64,000 nt of DNA. Origin: Paragordius varius (lineage: Eukaryota > Nematomorpha). The notes beneath the pieces were generated by a model. The model was not told where the DNA came from and searched no databases. It saw only the letters and a program-made list of their open reading frames with translations. The stretch spans positions 12,772,001 to 12,836,000 of the forward strand of contig OZ176051.1 in NCBI GenBank assembly GCA_964247055.1, written 5' to 3'. Within the stretch, counting starts at the first letter, position 1, and the number at the start of each line of letters is the position of its first letter. Positions 1-11,814 of this stretch are shown here, piece by piece. The position numbers were made by a program, and so were the translations under genes.

Positions 1-894
1 CATCAAAGTTGAAGAAAATGCGCCTTTCTTTATTTAAAACAATGCAACAAAAATAATTATTGGACAACTATAGAATACCCACAAATAATCGTCAAAAACA
101 GCTAACTGGTGAAAATAATTTTTTGGACTTTTATATGCACTTGACCATTTTTTCTGAGAGTAGTTTCTCTAAAAATTAAAAAAAATCGAGGTCCAAAATT
201 GACACATTTAAATCTACTTTTGCCAGATTAATGTCTTATGTTTCAGCTTTTATCTTCCCAAAAATTACTAGATTGCTGTTATTAAAAAAATTTTATTCTT
301 TGGCTTTAAAGGATGTTTCGTTTCCTTAATACCCATTAACCCATAAACCATTTGGAGGACTCAGTTTCTGATATTCAAGTAAAATGTATAGACCATGTTG
401 ATTGTAGTTTTTCTAAAAAATACTCATAGTTTCACAATTTTAAATCAACCCTATTCTTATATAATTAATGAGAACTAACTTGATCCATTAACCCTCGAAA
501 AACAACTGTGTTTAAGACTTCTAGACAGCTGGCTTTGTTATAATTAAGTAATCAAAAAATGAAATAAAGGCCATGGAAAAAGCGCTACATCAATCAGCAA
601 GGAGAATATTTAGTTACATGTTTTACCGGTTTTCTTTTCGTGGCTAATTAAGTTCTCCTTAAACAATTATACAACTTTCAAAAGTAACGCATCTTAACAA
701 TAATGAAATTGGTAGATGGTTAAACGCGTAAATTTTTTAAGTCTATAATGACACCATGATAAATCTTTGACATGATCTTTGTTACTTTTTGTTGTGTAGA
801 CATCAAGAAAATCATACAATATATCCAAGGGTTGCACTTTAAGCTCCGCAAAATTATATATATATATGTGTATATATATGATTGTTTGTTTTAG
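1..894. other. AT-rich stretch, no gene seen
   Basis: Upstream of the first recognisable exon. No open frame with coding character is visible on either strand. A TATATA microsatellite lies near 856-880 and a T-rich acceptor tract just before 895. The exon at 895 begins in phase 1, so at least one earlier exon of the downstream gene should lie here or outside the window, but I cannot place it. Confidence 0.4.
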
Positions 895-2558
895 GTGCTA
901 ATAATTTTACCACAACCATTTCATGTGATGACGGACTCAATAAAGCCTTGGATATAAGCAGCTCTTCCTTATTTGAAAATTCCAGAAATCCAACTGGAAT
1001 GACAAAAAGTTTTACCGGTGATTTCAAAATTCCAATATCTTCTCCAATATGTAATTCACACGAATTAGATCGTCAAAATCAAAAGGTATCTATTTTTTAT
1101 TGGTAATCGCAACTCTAATCAAAATTTATATTTAGGTAGTTTTAAGCCAAGGATATTTGTTTTATATAGACAAATAAATAACTTGGCCTTATTTACTTTA
1201 TAACCTTGCTATTCAATATATATATAAAAACACCCCTTTTCATTTTACTTTCGGGATATATACCTTTAAAAACTAAAAAAAACCCATTTCAATTATCTTC
1301 CTTTGCTTAAAAATAATTTTATCGATTTATTAGTAAAGTCAATCTACATTTTGAAAACATTTAGCCGTTATATCGATTTCTTTTACAGTTATGTGTTTTT
1401 AAAGAATTTACTTACAAAACGTTGTACATAAGTACTTTTTGATATCAAAACATTAAATGGTTTAAAAGTATACAATTCCCTTAAAAGGTAATTAAGTGAA
1501 ATTAACTTGTTACTGTTATCATATTTTCACTTTTTTACCATAGCCAAATGGAAAATTGAATGATAAAGAAACAACATTAATAACCCCTACCAATAACAAA
1601 TCCCAATTAAAACCAAATAGATTTTCTACAATTTCTACGGATTGCTTTGAAAAAATTCCTGCGATAACCTCTACCTTAAACGATAGCATCAATATAAAAG
1701 ATAAACAAAATGGTTGTTTAGCTTCAAATGATAATTCTAAAAGCACAGATACGATATCTATAACCAATCGTGTCGAAAAGAATATTGAATCAGAAACTTT
1801 TAGGACTAAAACATGTTCTGATTCCGATATTGATACCAAAAATTTAACGGGCAGTAGTATTGATTTGGAAAATACTGAAAATTCGGAAAAAGATATTAAT
1901 ATCAGTGAAACAACAACTCAAAAAAATGATGCACATACTTTGTGTGACAATGAATCTTCAGAGGTAATCATAAATCCACACTAAACATTTATGGATCAAA
2001 TTCAGAGTTTTTGTTTAAAAATTTAATTACCCTAAATATAAAATTGATATACCATTCACAATTTAAATTCACCCTTGAACAATTCAAATTCACCCTAAAA
2101 TAAATTATGAGTTTTCGGGATAATATAACTCATCATTAATATGAAATATTTTTTTACGACATAGTTTATTAATTTTTCACGATTATATTAATTTTTTTAA
2201 AAATATTATAAAATAAAGGTAATTATAAATCATATAATTCATTATAGGGTAAATTTGAATTGTTCGAGGGGGAATTTGAACTGTAAATGGTATATTTTAT
2301 CGATATGTATTAATGAATCATCTCTCTTTATTAAGGATAATTTGTCAGATCTGTATATTCCGGAGATTGCATCTTTTTCAGACGAAGTGTTAAAAGTATT
2401 TGAGCGACAACATGAAATCCAAAAGGCCAAAGGGTCAAAGGAAATAATCTTGGATGATTCATATAACGGCAAATCTCTGCCAGATTACAATAACAATAAT
2501 ATAGTAATAGATGATTCCGTAGACAATGTTTCAGTAGACAGCGAGCATGCTAAAAAAC
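895..2558 (+). CDS. Partial multi-exon gene, acidic Ser/Asn-rich protein with SIM-like motifs
   Basis: Three exons can be joined in frame: 895-1085 (acceptor ttttag, donor AAG|GTATCT), 1544-1963 (acceptor accatag, donor GAG|GTAATC) and 2336-2558 (acceptor ttaag, phase 0). The frames are open and the phases agree (0/0), which is hard to explain by chance in DNA this AT-rich. The product is polar and acidic, with many Ser, Asn, Asp and Thr residues, so it is probably disordered. The last exon has EIILDDS and NIVIDDS, each a hydrophobic core followed by acidic residues, like SUMO-interaction motifs. A 22-nt GT-AG intron may follow at 2559-2580 and lead into an exon starting with CTCTG at 2581. 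That frame is open to about 2746 but grows AT-rich and less convincing. The start and end of the gene are not seen, and I do not recognise the family. The second intron contains a foldback MITE (2048-2294). Confidence 0.5.
2048..2294. mobile_element. Small foldback MITE in an intron
   Basis: The ends are inverted: TATACCATTCACAATTTAAA on the left and AATTTGAACTGTAAATGGTA on the right. Subterminal blocks resembling ACCCTTGAACAATTCAAATT recur in inverse orientation on the right. The core has no coding capacity. It resembles the larger element at 27150-27816 (same TATACCATT...AATGGTATA tips and related TTGAAC.TTCAA repeats) and a diverged copy near 57380-57655. It is a non-autonomous DNA element of unknown superfamily. 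Confidence 0.6.
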
Positions 2559-2749
2559 GTATAATTTTTTATTTTTATAGCTCTGTTTTTGCTTTTGAAA
2601 TTAGGACAGAAAAATAAACCTCATTTTACTCATGTAGGAATGGCCTCTATTAGCATAAAAAATATATATTTTTCGATAACTATAAATTTAACAACTTTGT
2701 TTAGTAATAAAAAGGATTTTACTTTCATTTTTTTTACCTTTATATAAAT

Positions 2750-4178
2750 TTTGTGTAATATATTCAAATATAATATTGATTATAAAACGGCTCAATTACT
2801 TTAACGTCATAACTGGTATATTTTAGAAAAACAATTTTTTTATGAGGAAGAATTTTTATACAATCCATATAATAATAATAATAAAATTCCTCATTGTTAA
2901 AATATCATTTTTTAAGAATTAAAGTGGAACTTAAATTACATAACATAGTGGCCCACGTATTTTCAAAAATTGGTTTTCCAATTTAACAAGCTGACTATAG
3001 ATATTTTACTTTTTAATGTAATAATTTATCTCGTATATTACATGTACTAGCTTATGAAAAAACGGTAAAACACCGTGAGACAACGATTGTTATGAAGAGC
3101 AAATCTCCAATCCAAAAACCAAATGCTGAATATTTAGCCTCCTTCTGGAGTCCGGAAAAAGTTTTTAGGAAATCTCAGAAAATCCCGGCTTTTGTTTAAA
3201 TTGTCATGGTTGAATGCAACAATTATCAATTATTATAAAAAACTCTTTTTGTTAATTCACAATATATGTATTTTGGTATACACAATTTTGTTGCGGCGTA
3301 TAAAGTAAAATAAATTCATATCCTAATACTTGAATGTATATAAATGATAATTAATTATTGTAATATATATTTTATTGAGATCCTTACATTGCAGCCATGC
3401 TGCATTCGAGCGGCAAAGTCATATTGTTTCTTCTCAAAATAATCCAAATGTGATACCAAAATTAATTTTAACATTGTTTTATAGGGTTTTTGTTTTATAC
3501 GTAAGAAAATTTCTTAATTACTTCTAAGATTGGCCATTATATTTAATAACAAAAACTTAGAACAATGAACATATTAATTCATAACAATACCAGTTATAAT
3601 TTTAATAGTATTAAGGTATTTTTATGAAAACCAATGCGACAAAATTTGCAAATTAACCCAAGATAAAATTAGGATACATATGCAAAAATTTTCTTGCTTT
3701 CCAGTATCGATTAATTTTTACCAAAAATCACTGGATATTGAATTAAATATGCTTTCTGTGACCTTATGCATTAGAAAAAAATATAAAATGTTAATTGAAA
3801 CCATGTCCTGGGTTAGCTGCCAAAAATTTTTATGAGTAGACTCATTAAAAAGTATGTTTAAAAAAGGAATATATATTAAAAATGGTAGCTTTATGAGAGT
3901 AAATTTTCCTAAAAGAAAAATCAGCTATTAAGTTGAAATTTTAGTGATATATTTTTTATCAAAAAAATGGAAAAATATGAAAGAATAAATCTAATAGACA
4001 AAAACTCTAAGGCAAAAACCAATAATCTTTGAAAATGTATTTCAATTAGTTCAAAACATAATATTTATTTCAATTGCAAACTAGAAATTATTGGTTTTTA
4101 TAGACAAAATTGAAATAAGCGTAGTAATCGGAAAATAAAATTTTTTCTAGCAGAATTATAAATTATAAAAAATTTTAA
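2750..4178. other. AT-rich stretch, nothing recognised
   Basis: No exon, RNA gene or mobile-element end could be supported. Short open frames here have no biased composition and no family resemblance. Confidence 0.35.
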
Positions 4179-4746
4179 TCTTAAAAATGGAAAATGCAAG
4201 TGTAATCTGTTTCCGGAAAACCGGTAGTCCCATTCAAATCCAAATGTTGAAAAAATATAATCATTAATAAATGCCCCGACAATAGCTTCGTCTTTTTTTG
4301 AATTAGGTCCCCATTCGAGCCCATCCCGTGTAAAAAACGGTTTTTTAAAAACAGAAGTCCACAAAAAACGTGTCGTTGAGACAATTTTCCGGAAAACGTG
4401 TTGGACCATTGGATATCAAATATGATTTTTTTTACTTTTTTCGATTGCGCTGAACATAGTCGGCTCGTGTTTTTAATTTAGGCCCTCTTTTTACCCGTTC
4501 CCCCGTAATATGCCATTTTTTTCAAAAAAAATCCACGAAAAAAATTTTTTGAATCTATTTTTCCCCCAAGTAAACAACATTTTTGTATTAAGACACCATT
4601 TTAAAATTCCTATGAGATCAGAGCTATTTAATAATGTTTCAATCCACATATGTGAATTATTGTCCCTTTTTTCAAATAGTTCCTTCCCCCCTCGCCCAGA
4701 AGTCCGAACGACTTTCTCGGGTGGCGTAGCAGCACGAGATTTACGC

Positions 4747-4749
<3 letters not shown>
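4179..4749 (+). mobile_element. Non-autonomous Helitron, single-unit copy
   Basis: The 3' end has the Helitron signature: a hairpin (GCGTAGCAGCACGAG region), then ATTTACG, then CTAG at 4746-4749 followed by T. The body matches the unit in the Helitrons at 18613-21300 and 22983-24261, including the tract spelling ACGTGTTGGACCATT and the region around GCCCCGACAATAGCTTCG. The 5' end is less certain: TCTTAAAAATGG at 4179 aligns with the TC...AAAAATGG start of the better copies. It holds one internal unit where the others hold about two and about five. It has no Rep/helicase coding capacity, and short open frames within it are repeat artefacts. A (TA)n run follows at 4752-4777. Confidence 0.65.
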
Positions 4750-4777
<28 letters not shown>

Positions 4778-5280
4778 AGGTTCCAAAATAGGGATTATTT
4801 TGTCCGTATAATTGATTTTTTTGAGCATATAGGACATTGACCATTTTTATAATGTGTCCCAGATTATCATCGTCAAAAATCAAAAGTTTACGAAAAATTG
4901 GTGAGCAAAATTAAGTATTATTATAGCAATCATTTTTTTTTGATAAACATATATAGTGATACGCAATATTTTAGCGTTAAAATGGATGCATGGTAATTCT
5001 TATGATTTTATTATTAATTTTAAGTTATTAACATGTGGTTTACGCTACCACATCAAATCTCCGAAATATTGTATTCATAAAAATATTTTGTTATCATATT
5101 TTAAGAAGCCAGATTTTTAAATTTATAATTATGCACCGATGTTTACAGAGATACTATTTTTGAGCCATTTTAGATATGAAGTTTTCAATAGTTTCGCGAA
5201 TGAAACAAGGGCATATTAAATTTGGCCCTTACATGTTAAAATGGGAATTTTTCATAAAAAATCGTTTAAGCAATTTTCCC

Positions 5281-5499
5281 TTAGAAGGTAATCAAGGTAT
5301 AAAACGTAAACTTGAAATCATATTTATTCGTTGTGCATATACTATTTTTAGGAGAAACATAATTTGCATTATAACAATAATTTCGAGTAACAAAGGATGA
5401 ATATTTATATGGTACAAAAAAAATTTAATAAAACAATTCAAATCTTACAGAAAATTATAATATACAACCAAAATAAATATTTAAAATTTACATGTAACA
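5281..5499 (-). repeat. LTR (3' in element orientation) of gypsy fossil 1
   Basis: It matches 7643-7847 over most of its length, sharing blocks such as AACATAATTTGCATTATAAC and AATATACAACCAAAA. On the minus strand it starts TGTTACATG beside the purine-rich tract. Confidence 0.65.
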
Positions 5500-5510
5500 T
5501 CACTTCCCCC

Positions 5511-5819
5511 TTATGAGAACCGGACCGGCTTCCGAATCCTCTTAGAGTAAGGACGCTCGTGCGGATTTTCGTTGATATTGTTATTATTGCTATTAAAATT
5601 ATCATTACTACTTTCATTATTATTATCAATTATTTTATCATTATTATTGTCATTACTATTATTATTATTATCAATACTGTTACCATTATTATTACTATTG
5701 TCGTTATTACTATCATTACTATTGTTTTGAGTGACCGGTGTAGTTGAGCTGACAGGTGGGTCTACGTGTTTCAACTGGTAGGCGTTTCTGAAAATCTTCT
5801 GGTTTTCATGATCCCACAC
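5511..5819 (-). other. Asn-rich pol C-terminal tail of gypsy fossil 1
   Basis: A readable segment of the fossil's pol C-terminus. A short leader (MWDHENQKIF...) is followed by a long run made almost only of Asn, Asp and Ser, then a basic end with RKPVRFS. The run comes from AT-rich triplet slippage (AAT/GAT repeats). It is part of the retrotransposon, not a host gene. Confidence 0.5.
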
Positions 5820-7642
5820 ACTGTAAAGGAGACCTGTTCTATCAACAACATCGCCGGCTCACCATCCAGGACTTTGTTCGTTTTTATCATTCTGCGTTGG
5901 TCTTGAAAACTCACGACCGTGGTGCATCTAAGACTGTTGTTTTTGTGTTAATCCAGGTCAGGGGTATTTGGGAGACTCGTTTAAAGAGTAGTTGTAAGGG
6001 GGTTTCTTTTGTGGTAGCGTGAATTGAGTTACGGTACGACCGTAAAGTAGTGTTAAAAGCCTCCTGCGGTGAATAATATAATTTTTGATTTTTCTATTGC
6101 CCTTAAGGGTCCCCACTAACCTTACCATCCCATTACTTTTAGAATGATAGGGGGTTACCCTCACGTGCTTAATTCCCAAGTTTGTCAGGGTGGATGTAAA
6201 GTACGAATTATTAAAATAAGAGGCGTTATTACTTATTACCGTCCTCAGAAACCCAAACCTGGCAAAGATTTCCTCGAGTTTGTGATATATATTCCCCGAA
6301 TTAACCCGTTTTAACATAAACCCGTCCGACCATTTTGATGAGCCTTCACTCAATAACAATCAAAAATACCCGTCAACTGGTGCCACTATATCGATGTGTA
6401 AAGCTCCCATATCACTGCATTAGGATTCCATTGATAAGTGGGGTTTTCCTTGTTTACTTGACATGAGCTACATTGAGTGCACTTTCTTACCAAATCGTTT
6501 TCTTATTTTGGCCAAAAACAGGTAAACCTTGCCATTGCTTTCATCGTTTTTACATTATTATGCCCGCTGTGTAAATAATTGAAATATTTCCACTGTAACT
6601 GTGGTTACGCCCAGTAGAGGTATATAATATCATTGTAAGCTTTTACTAACGGCATGGGTCTCTTATTTGGCTTGCCAACTTGTTTCCAAGTTTTAAAGCT
6701 GATAACACTGATGTCAGGTGTCATAGATAAACGTTTCTGTGCTGTGTATAATTATATTTAAGGTTTACGGTGAGGTTGACATTGCTTTTCTATGGATATG
6801 GTTGAACAAATTTTTGGTGTTTTTTGATCTACACATTTTTGCGGAATGGTGGGGTTTTTCCCATTTATTGCGATTGCGGTTCCAGGTAGGACATTTGTTT
6901 GGTCCATGGCTACTCCCACAACGATTGCGCGAATGTCTTAGGGGTTTTGCTGTCGTGAACGCATGGCCTTATTATATTATTGGTGTGTTGTAATCGATTT
7001 AAACTTACCATTGTTATAATTAGTATTCTCATTATTGTTATTAAGGCGAGCCCTAGGAGCCTCGTGTGCTAGTAAGAGATCAACCATCGTTTCTATGGGG
7101 CACAGGTTGTACATTGATCTCGGCATCTGGATACTTGAATGCATATCGATTTCCATTGCGGTTGCCATAAACTGAGCAAGCATCTCGAATACGTTCTTAT
7201 ACAAATGATTGAATTTGGTATCTTCGGCTGCTATCTTAACCCGTTCTAAAAATTGGGTGAAAGATTCAGCTTGCTCCGCACAAATCGAAAAAATTTAAAT
7301 CTGCTTTGAATTTTGATTTTGTGGGAATATATACTTTTAGGCCTGTTGTCATTATCTCGCTCCATGATGCATATTTTATCTTTTTGGGATACAGTTGATT
7401 TATTTTGTGCAAACCAATAGATCACTAGAGGCAAGCAAGGTTGTTTTGAGAGCTTGTTCTGTTACAGAAATATCTTTCGCCTCCATAACATTTGTCATAT
7501 AATCAACGTATTCCTCAAACTTAATATTATCATTGTATTTCTCGATGCATAAGTTAGCGAGATTGATTGGCGTTGTCATGTTCGTTTGGATATCGGTAAG
7601 ACCTAGCACTAGCTTAGTTCGGAACTCGTCTTGGCCACCAGA

Positions 7643-7847
7643 TGTTAGAAGGTAATCAACGTATAAAACGTAAATTTGAAATGATATTTATTCGGTTTTC
7701 TTGTGCTTTATACATACTATTTTTAGGAACATAATTTGCATTATAACAATAAATATTTACATAGTATAAAAAATATAAAAATATAATTTAAATCTCACAG
7801 AAAATTAAAATATACAACCAAAAATATATAACATTTGCATAAAACAC
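7643..7847 (-). repeat. LTR (5' in element orientation) of gypsy fossil 1
   Basis: Partner of 5281-5499. Its inner edge reads TGTTAGAAGG on the plus strand, giving the usual TG...CA style boundary. Confidence 0.65.
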
Positions 7848-8039
7848 CCTAATGACCCATTTGAAAAAAAATTAACATATAAATTACAGATGTATTTTTT
7901 CTGTAACTCATAGTTCATCGGCCAACCCTGTGAGGATTTAAGTAATCAAATTGTAAACCCAACAATTTCCAAGGTATAAATAAACTGTTGGGTCATTTTT
8001 ATCTTCAATTATTGAATAATGCTATTTAAGACTTTTAAA

Positions 8040-8550
8040 TTGGAGTATCTAGGGATGCTAAATTTTATTGATATATTTAATAAACTACCGAAAGAAACGG
8101 TTTTAAATTAAACTTATGTTTCCATTCTAATAAATATTACACAAATTAAACAAAATTTGAATTTTGAAAAAAAAGTGCCATATTAAACTACTGCGATTCC
8201 ATTTTTATTTTAACATTTTTACAAAATATCGTGTTTAAACGCAAACATTACAGTTAATTTTTATTTTTATTATATCCTGCTCAAAGGTAGAGTGGTTTAT
8301 TTTGCAGTATTTTTTATAGCTGGTGAACACATGTCATGTTGAGTAAATTTTTTACCTTGTGACCATAAAATATTAGATTTTTATGTACTTTTTTATATTT
8401 CGATGGATCAGTGTTATATAAGTGCCAACTTTTGGAATGATTTAATTTGTTCCATATTTTTGGTTATACTTTAATTTTAAACAAATCTGGTTCCCTAAAG
8501 ACCCAAATTTGAATCGAAGAATTAAAAATGTGTTGGTCGCATTTTGTGAA
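8040..8550. repeat. Diverged copy of the hairpin-ended ~560-bp repeat
   Basis: Aligned by eye with the full copies at 42666-43224 and 54591-55153. It shares the ACCGAAAGAAACGG-type start, the TTCCATTTTTATTTT/AAAATATCG block, the CACATGTCATGTTGA block and the end CAAATTTGAATCGAAG. The hairpin arms are degraded, so this is one of the older copies. Confidence 0.5.
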
Positions 8551-8816
8551 AAACGCCCAAATTTAAATTTTTTACGAATGCGCATGGTTGATTAGGCGCT
8601 GTATTAGATCGTAATTAGGCCACGCCTGTAAAAATAGGTCATTCGAAAAATGTTATGTTAATACTGCATCAACTTTTCACTTTTTGTCATAGTTCACATT
8701 TTGAGGTAGTATACCAAAATTTTGTAAAACTACAGTTTTAAACATTTTTTTATTCAAAATTTAATTACGAACAATGTTTTCATGTCTTAGAGTTGTAAGA
8801 GAGCAAAGAACAGTAA

Positions 8817-8988
8817 AGTTAAGCAATATGTGGAATTTATTTAAGTCTAAAATAAATATAAAGTAATAATAATGTGTGTGCAAAATAATTGTCCGTTATA
8901 ATAATAAAAGCAAATTGTGGATCGTTGCTATTATCAATTTGTGTATTTCTAAAATTGGTACATATATATATATATATATATATATGTA
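8817..8988 (-). repeat. LTR of gypsy fossil 2 (left)
   Basis: It resembles 14148-14245 but is diverged. A (TA)n microsatellite (about 8962-8984) has expanded inside it. The boundary is approximate. Confidence 0.5.
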
Positions 8989-10338
8989 TCTCTCCCCTCA
9001 CCTCCCGAATCTTCTGGGGGCTCTTCTAGTATAATTTACATGCCGCCCACTGTTTGTTGGGTAGGTGTATTATTACATCCGGTAACTACAGGATTTGTGG
9101 AGGACTATAAATAACCGCTATCCGGCTCTTGTGTGCTATGCTTGCCTGTTTTCCATTGATTTTATCCTCATACCCTAGCTTGTCCGAACCCATTATTGTG
9201 TTGTCATTGATTCTGCTACCATCCACATCTAGCTTGTCATCCTTGTTTATTTTACCAACTCTGATTAACACATTATAATCTCGCTTGTGTTTACCTATTT
9301 AAATTGTTGTGACATTCTCATACGACTCGTCACCACCGCTGTCCGAGCATTCCCGGCTTATTAGATAATCAGCATGTTTCTTTACTACCTTTTCACATGT
9401 TTCATGTAATAGGACAACCACCCTTTTCTATCCAAAACGAGTCCTCTTTCCCTCCATCCAGTACTAAGTTTGTTTTTAATGTACATTATCTCTCCTTCTT
9501 AAATCCTTTTGGTATGTCCAGCCTAAAAATTTCGTTGGTGTCGTTTTTACCCAGGTTAGTGAAATTTGAATTGTATGTTTTAAGAATAGATGAGCTGGTT
9601 TCCTTGATAGAAAAATGGGTATATTCATACGCCGAAAAGGTTTGGTTGGTGAGTGGCTAGTAAGTTACCTTTTGTCATCGCATAAAGGTTTTTGAAGTAT
9701 AAATCACCCTCTTTATTAAACCGTTGATCTGTGGATGGTAAGGTGCTGACGTGACGTGTTTAATGTTTGAGATGCCAGTGTTTTTTCAAACTCAAATGAG
9801 TTAAATAACGCGTGGTCTGTTATTATCATCTTCGGTTACCCAAAACAGCAAAAACATCTTTCCAAAAATTTTACTATATTAGGAGTAACAGTTTTTATGC
9901 TTTTCACTTTAACCCATCGTCAAAGGTCGATTAATACCACAATATGCATTATCTAAGGGTCGGTAATATCTACGTGTGGCTCCCATATGTTGGTGTTTTG
10001 GTTCCACTGATATGTTGGGTTTTTGGGTATACTAGACTGATATTCGTGACAATTTTTATCACTTTCTAATGTCTTGATATTGTCCCGGCCGTTAAAGACT
10101 TTCACAATAGTTTCATTGCATTAATGCCGAGATTTCCCGCAAGTAAGTACTTTAGAATTTCCCGTTTTAGTTTTTTCTAGGATAATCAGTCGATCTCTAA
10201 AATGTAATAGATTCTTCAATCTCATTCCCAAATGATCTATTCCGCTTAACGGGTCGTTTCAACTATTAGATCGTGAGGTGTAATTTGGTTATCACCTCAT
10301 TTTTCATAGCTTCCTTGTATATATATATATATATATAT

Positions 10339-11814
10339 GGGCCTGCTGAATAAAAACAAGCACCTACTGGGTAGTAGGTGCTTGATAGTATGTACCTTTT
10401 TTTGAAAAAACATTGAATAAAAATAGGTACTTACTATCATGTACGTACTTAAGTTTTTAGTATGTGTAAAATGTTTATTTTCATTTTGTTTTTTTGTTTG
10501 TTTTCGATTTCATTCATAAAATGCGTTTGAAAAATTCATTTTCTAAATTAGAAAGTCTAACTTTTGGAAAATAAATATCGATTATCAACCCATTATTTTA
10601 AAAATGCAATTATTAATACACATTTATTTATAAATACACAAAAAATAAATTAAATAATGTTTGAACAATTGAATCTCGTTTCATTTTGCCAGCCTTGAGT
10701 ATTTGTAGATCAATATTTGTTTCACAATCCTCCACATATTCAATATCAAAATATGAATTACTTTCGAAATCTGTTAAGGGTTCGTTAAGATATTTGGATA
10801 CATTATGTAATATGGAACATGTTAAAATAAGTTTTGGTATTCGTTTTAGACTTATACGAATTTTGTTACCGAGTATGGGAAATCGGGCCTTCATCTGACC
10901 GAAAACCCGCTCGATAATACTTCTTAACAATGTAATTTATTGAATTTTTTCTCGTTATCGATAATCGTATTTTTGAAGGGGGTTAGGAGCCAGGGTGATA
11001 GTGGATATCCATTATACCTTAACAAACAAAAAATCATTTTGTTTGCACATATAAATATCATTACGAATAATATTATATTAGTTCATTATGAATGATATAA
11101 ATCCTCCAAAAAGATTCTGAATTAAAGATATATATAATTTTTAACCTATACAAAATATGAAAAGGTCATTTTATCTTAGTCATAACTCGAATTTGAATAA
11201 ATCGGTTTTTTATATAGAAAATAGCTTCATTCAAAAATATTCACTCAAATATTTATTTAAAATTTGTTTATAAAAAATTAAGGTCATTATAAAGTATATA
11301 AGCTTAAATATCTTTCACAAAAATGAAATGATCGATGAAAATGATATAATTGTGGACATCTTGAAAAAAAACCAATATTTTTTAACAAAAGTAATAATCT
11401 CTGCTAATTGAACTTACAAAGCTTAAAATAGAGAAGGAAAAAAATTATTATTAATAATAAAACAAATGATATTTAATTAATATATTAATAAGTTTATATA
11501 TATACATATATATGAATCATGTAATTTAAAAAAACATTTATCTTAGAAATTTTATAAAAATAAAACCGATATTATTTTAAGTGAAAAAATAATAGTTTAA
11601 AATGTTGCCATTTACCAGCTTAAAAAAAACCAGTAAGTACTAGGTAAAATTTGTAAAAAGACAATTTTTATTCAATGAAATTTGTCAGTAAATACTGGTA
11701 AACATAGTACGTACTGGATAGTAAAAGCAAAATATTTTTTTATTCAATACATAGCTAGTATATACTGGAAAAAACCTAGTTTTTAGTATATACTAGCTTT
11801 TATTCAGCAGGCCC
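10339..11814. mobile_element. PIF/Harbinger-type DNA transposon derivative
   Basis: The terminal inverted repeats match perfectly over 17 bp: GGGCCTGCTGAATAAAA at 10339 and TTTTATTCAGCAGGCCC ending at 11814. TAT flanks both sides, consistent with the 3-bp target duplication of the superfamily, but the left flank is a TA microsatellite so the exact duplication is ambiguous. Subterminal blocks are also inverted (GGTACTTACTATC-type motifs on the left, CCAGTAAGTACTAGG on the right). The only coding remnant is a transposase C-terminus on the minus strand (10628-10930). It sits inside the gypsy fossil 8817-14245. Confidence 0.8.
10628..10930 (-). pseudogene. Harbinger transposase C-terminal fragment
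   Basis: The roughly 100-residue frame contains IIERVFGQMKARFPIL followed by RIPKLILTCSILHN. This is the last acidic residue region and LHN signature of DDE_Tnp_4 (HARBI1-like) nucleases. The rest of the catalytic domain and the Myb-like partner protein are absent, so the element would need enzymes supplied from elsewhere. The fragment lacks a proper start and is a remnant. Confidence 0.75.

Larger units (their letters stand above)
5281..7847 (-). mobile_element. Ty3/gypsy LTR retrotransposon fossil
   Basis: Related repeats bound the element at 5281-5499 and 7643-7847. Inside, read on the minus strand, are a gag C-terminal part with zinc-knuckle-like Cys/His spacing (about 6860-6960, with CGSSHGPNKCP), a gag region (about 6977-7609), and an integrase core part (about 5958-6359, with a VTPYHSKSNGM motif) followed by an Asn-rich tail. 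A purine-rich tract sits next to the left repeat as expected for a polypurine tract. The element is clearly broken, with several breaks, and its ends differ at many positions, so it is old. The family assignment rests on the gag knuckles and the integrase C-terminal context. Confidence 0.7.

Noticed and set aside
1519-1839. Minus-strand 106-codon frame
   Set aside because: Antisense of the exon at 1544-1963, which has matching splice phases on the plus strand.
5559-5747. Plus-strand hydrophobic frame of Ile, Thr and Val
   Set aside because: Antisense of the Asn-rich tail in the gypsy fossil; open only because of the triplet repeat.
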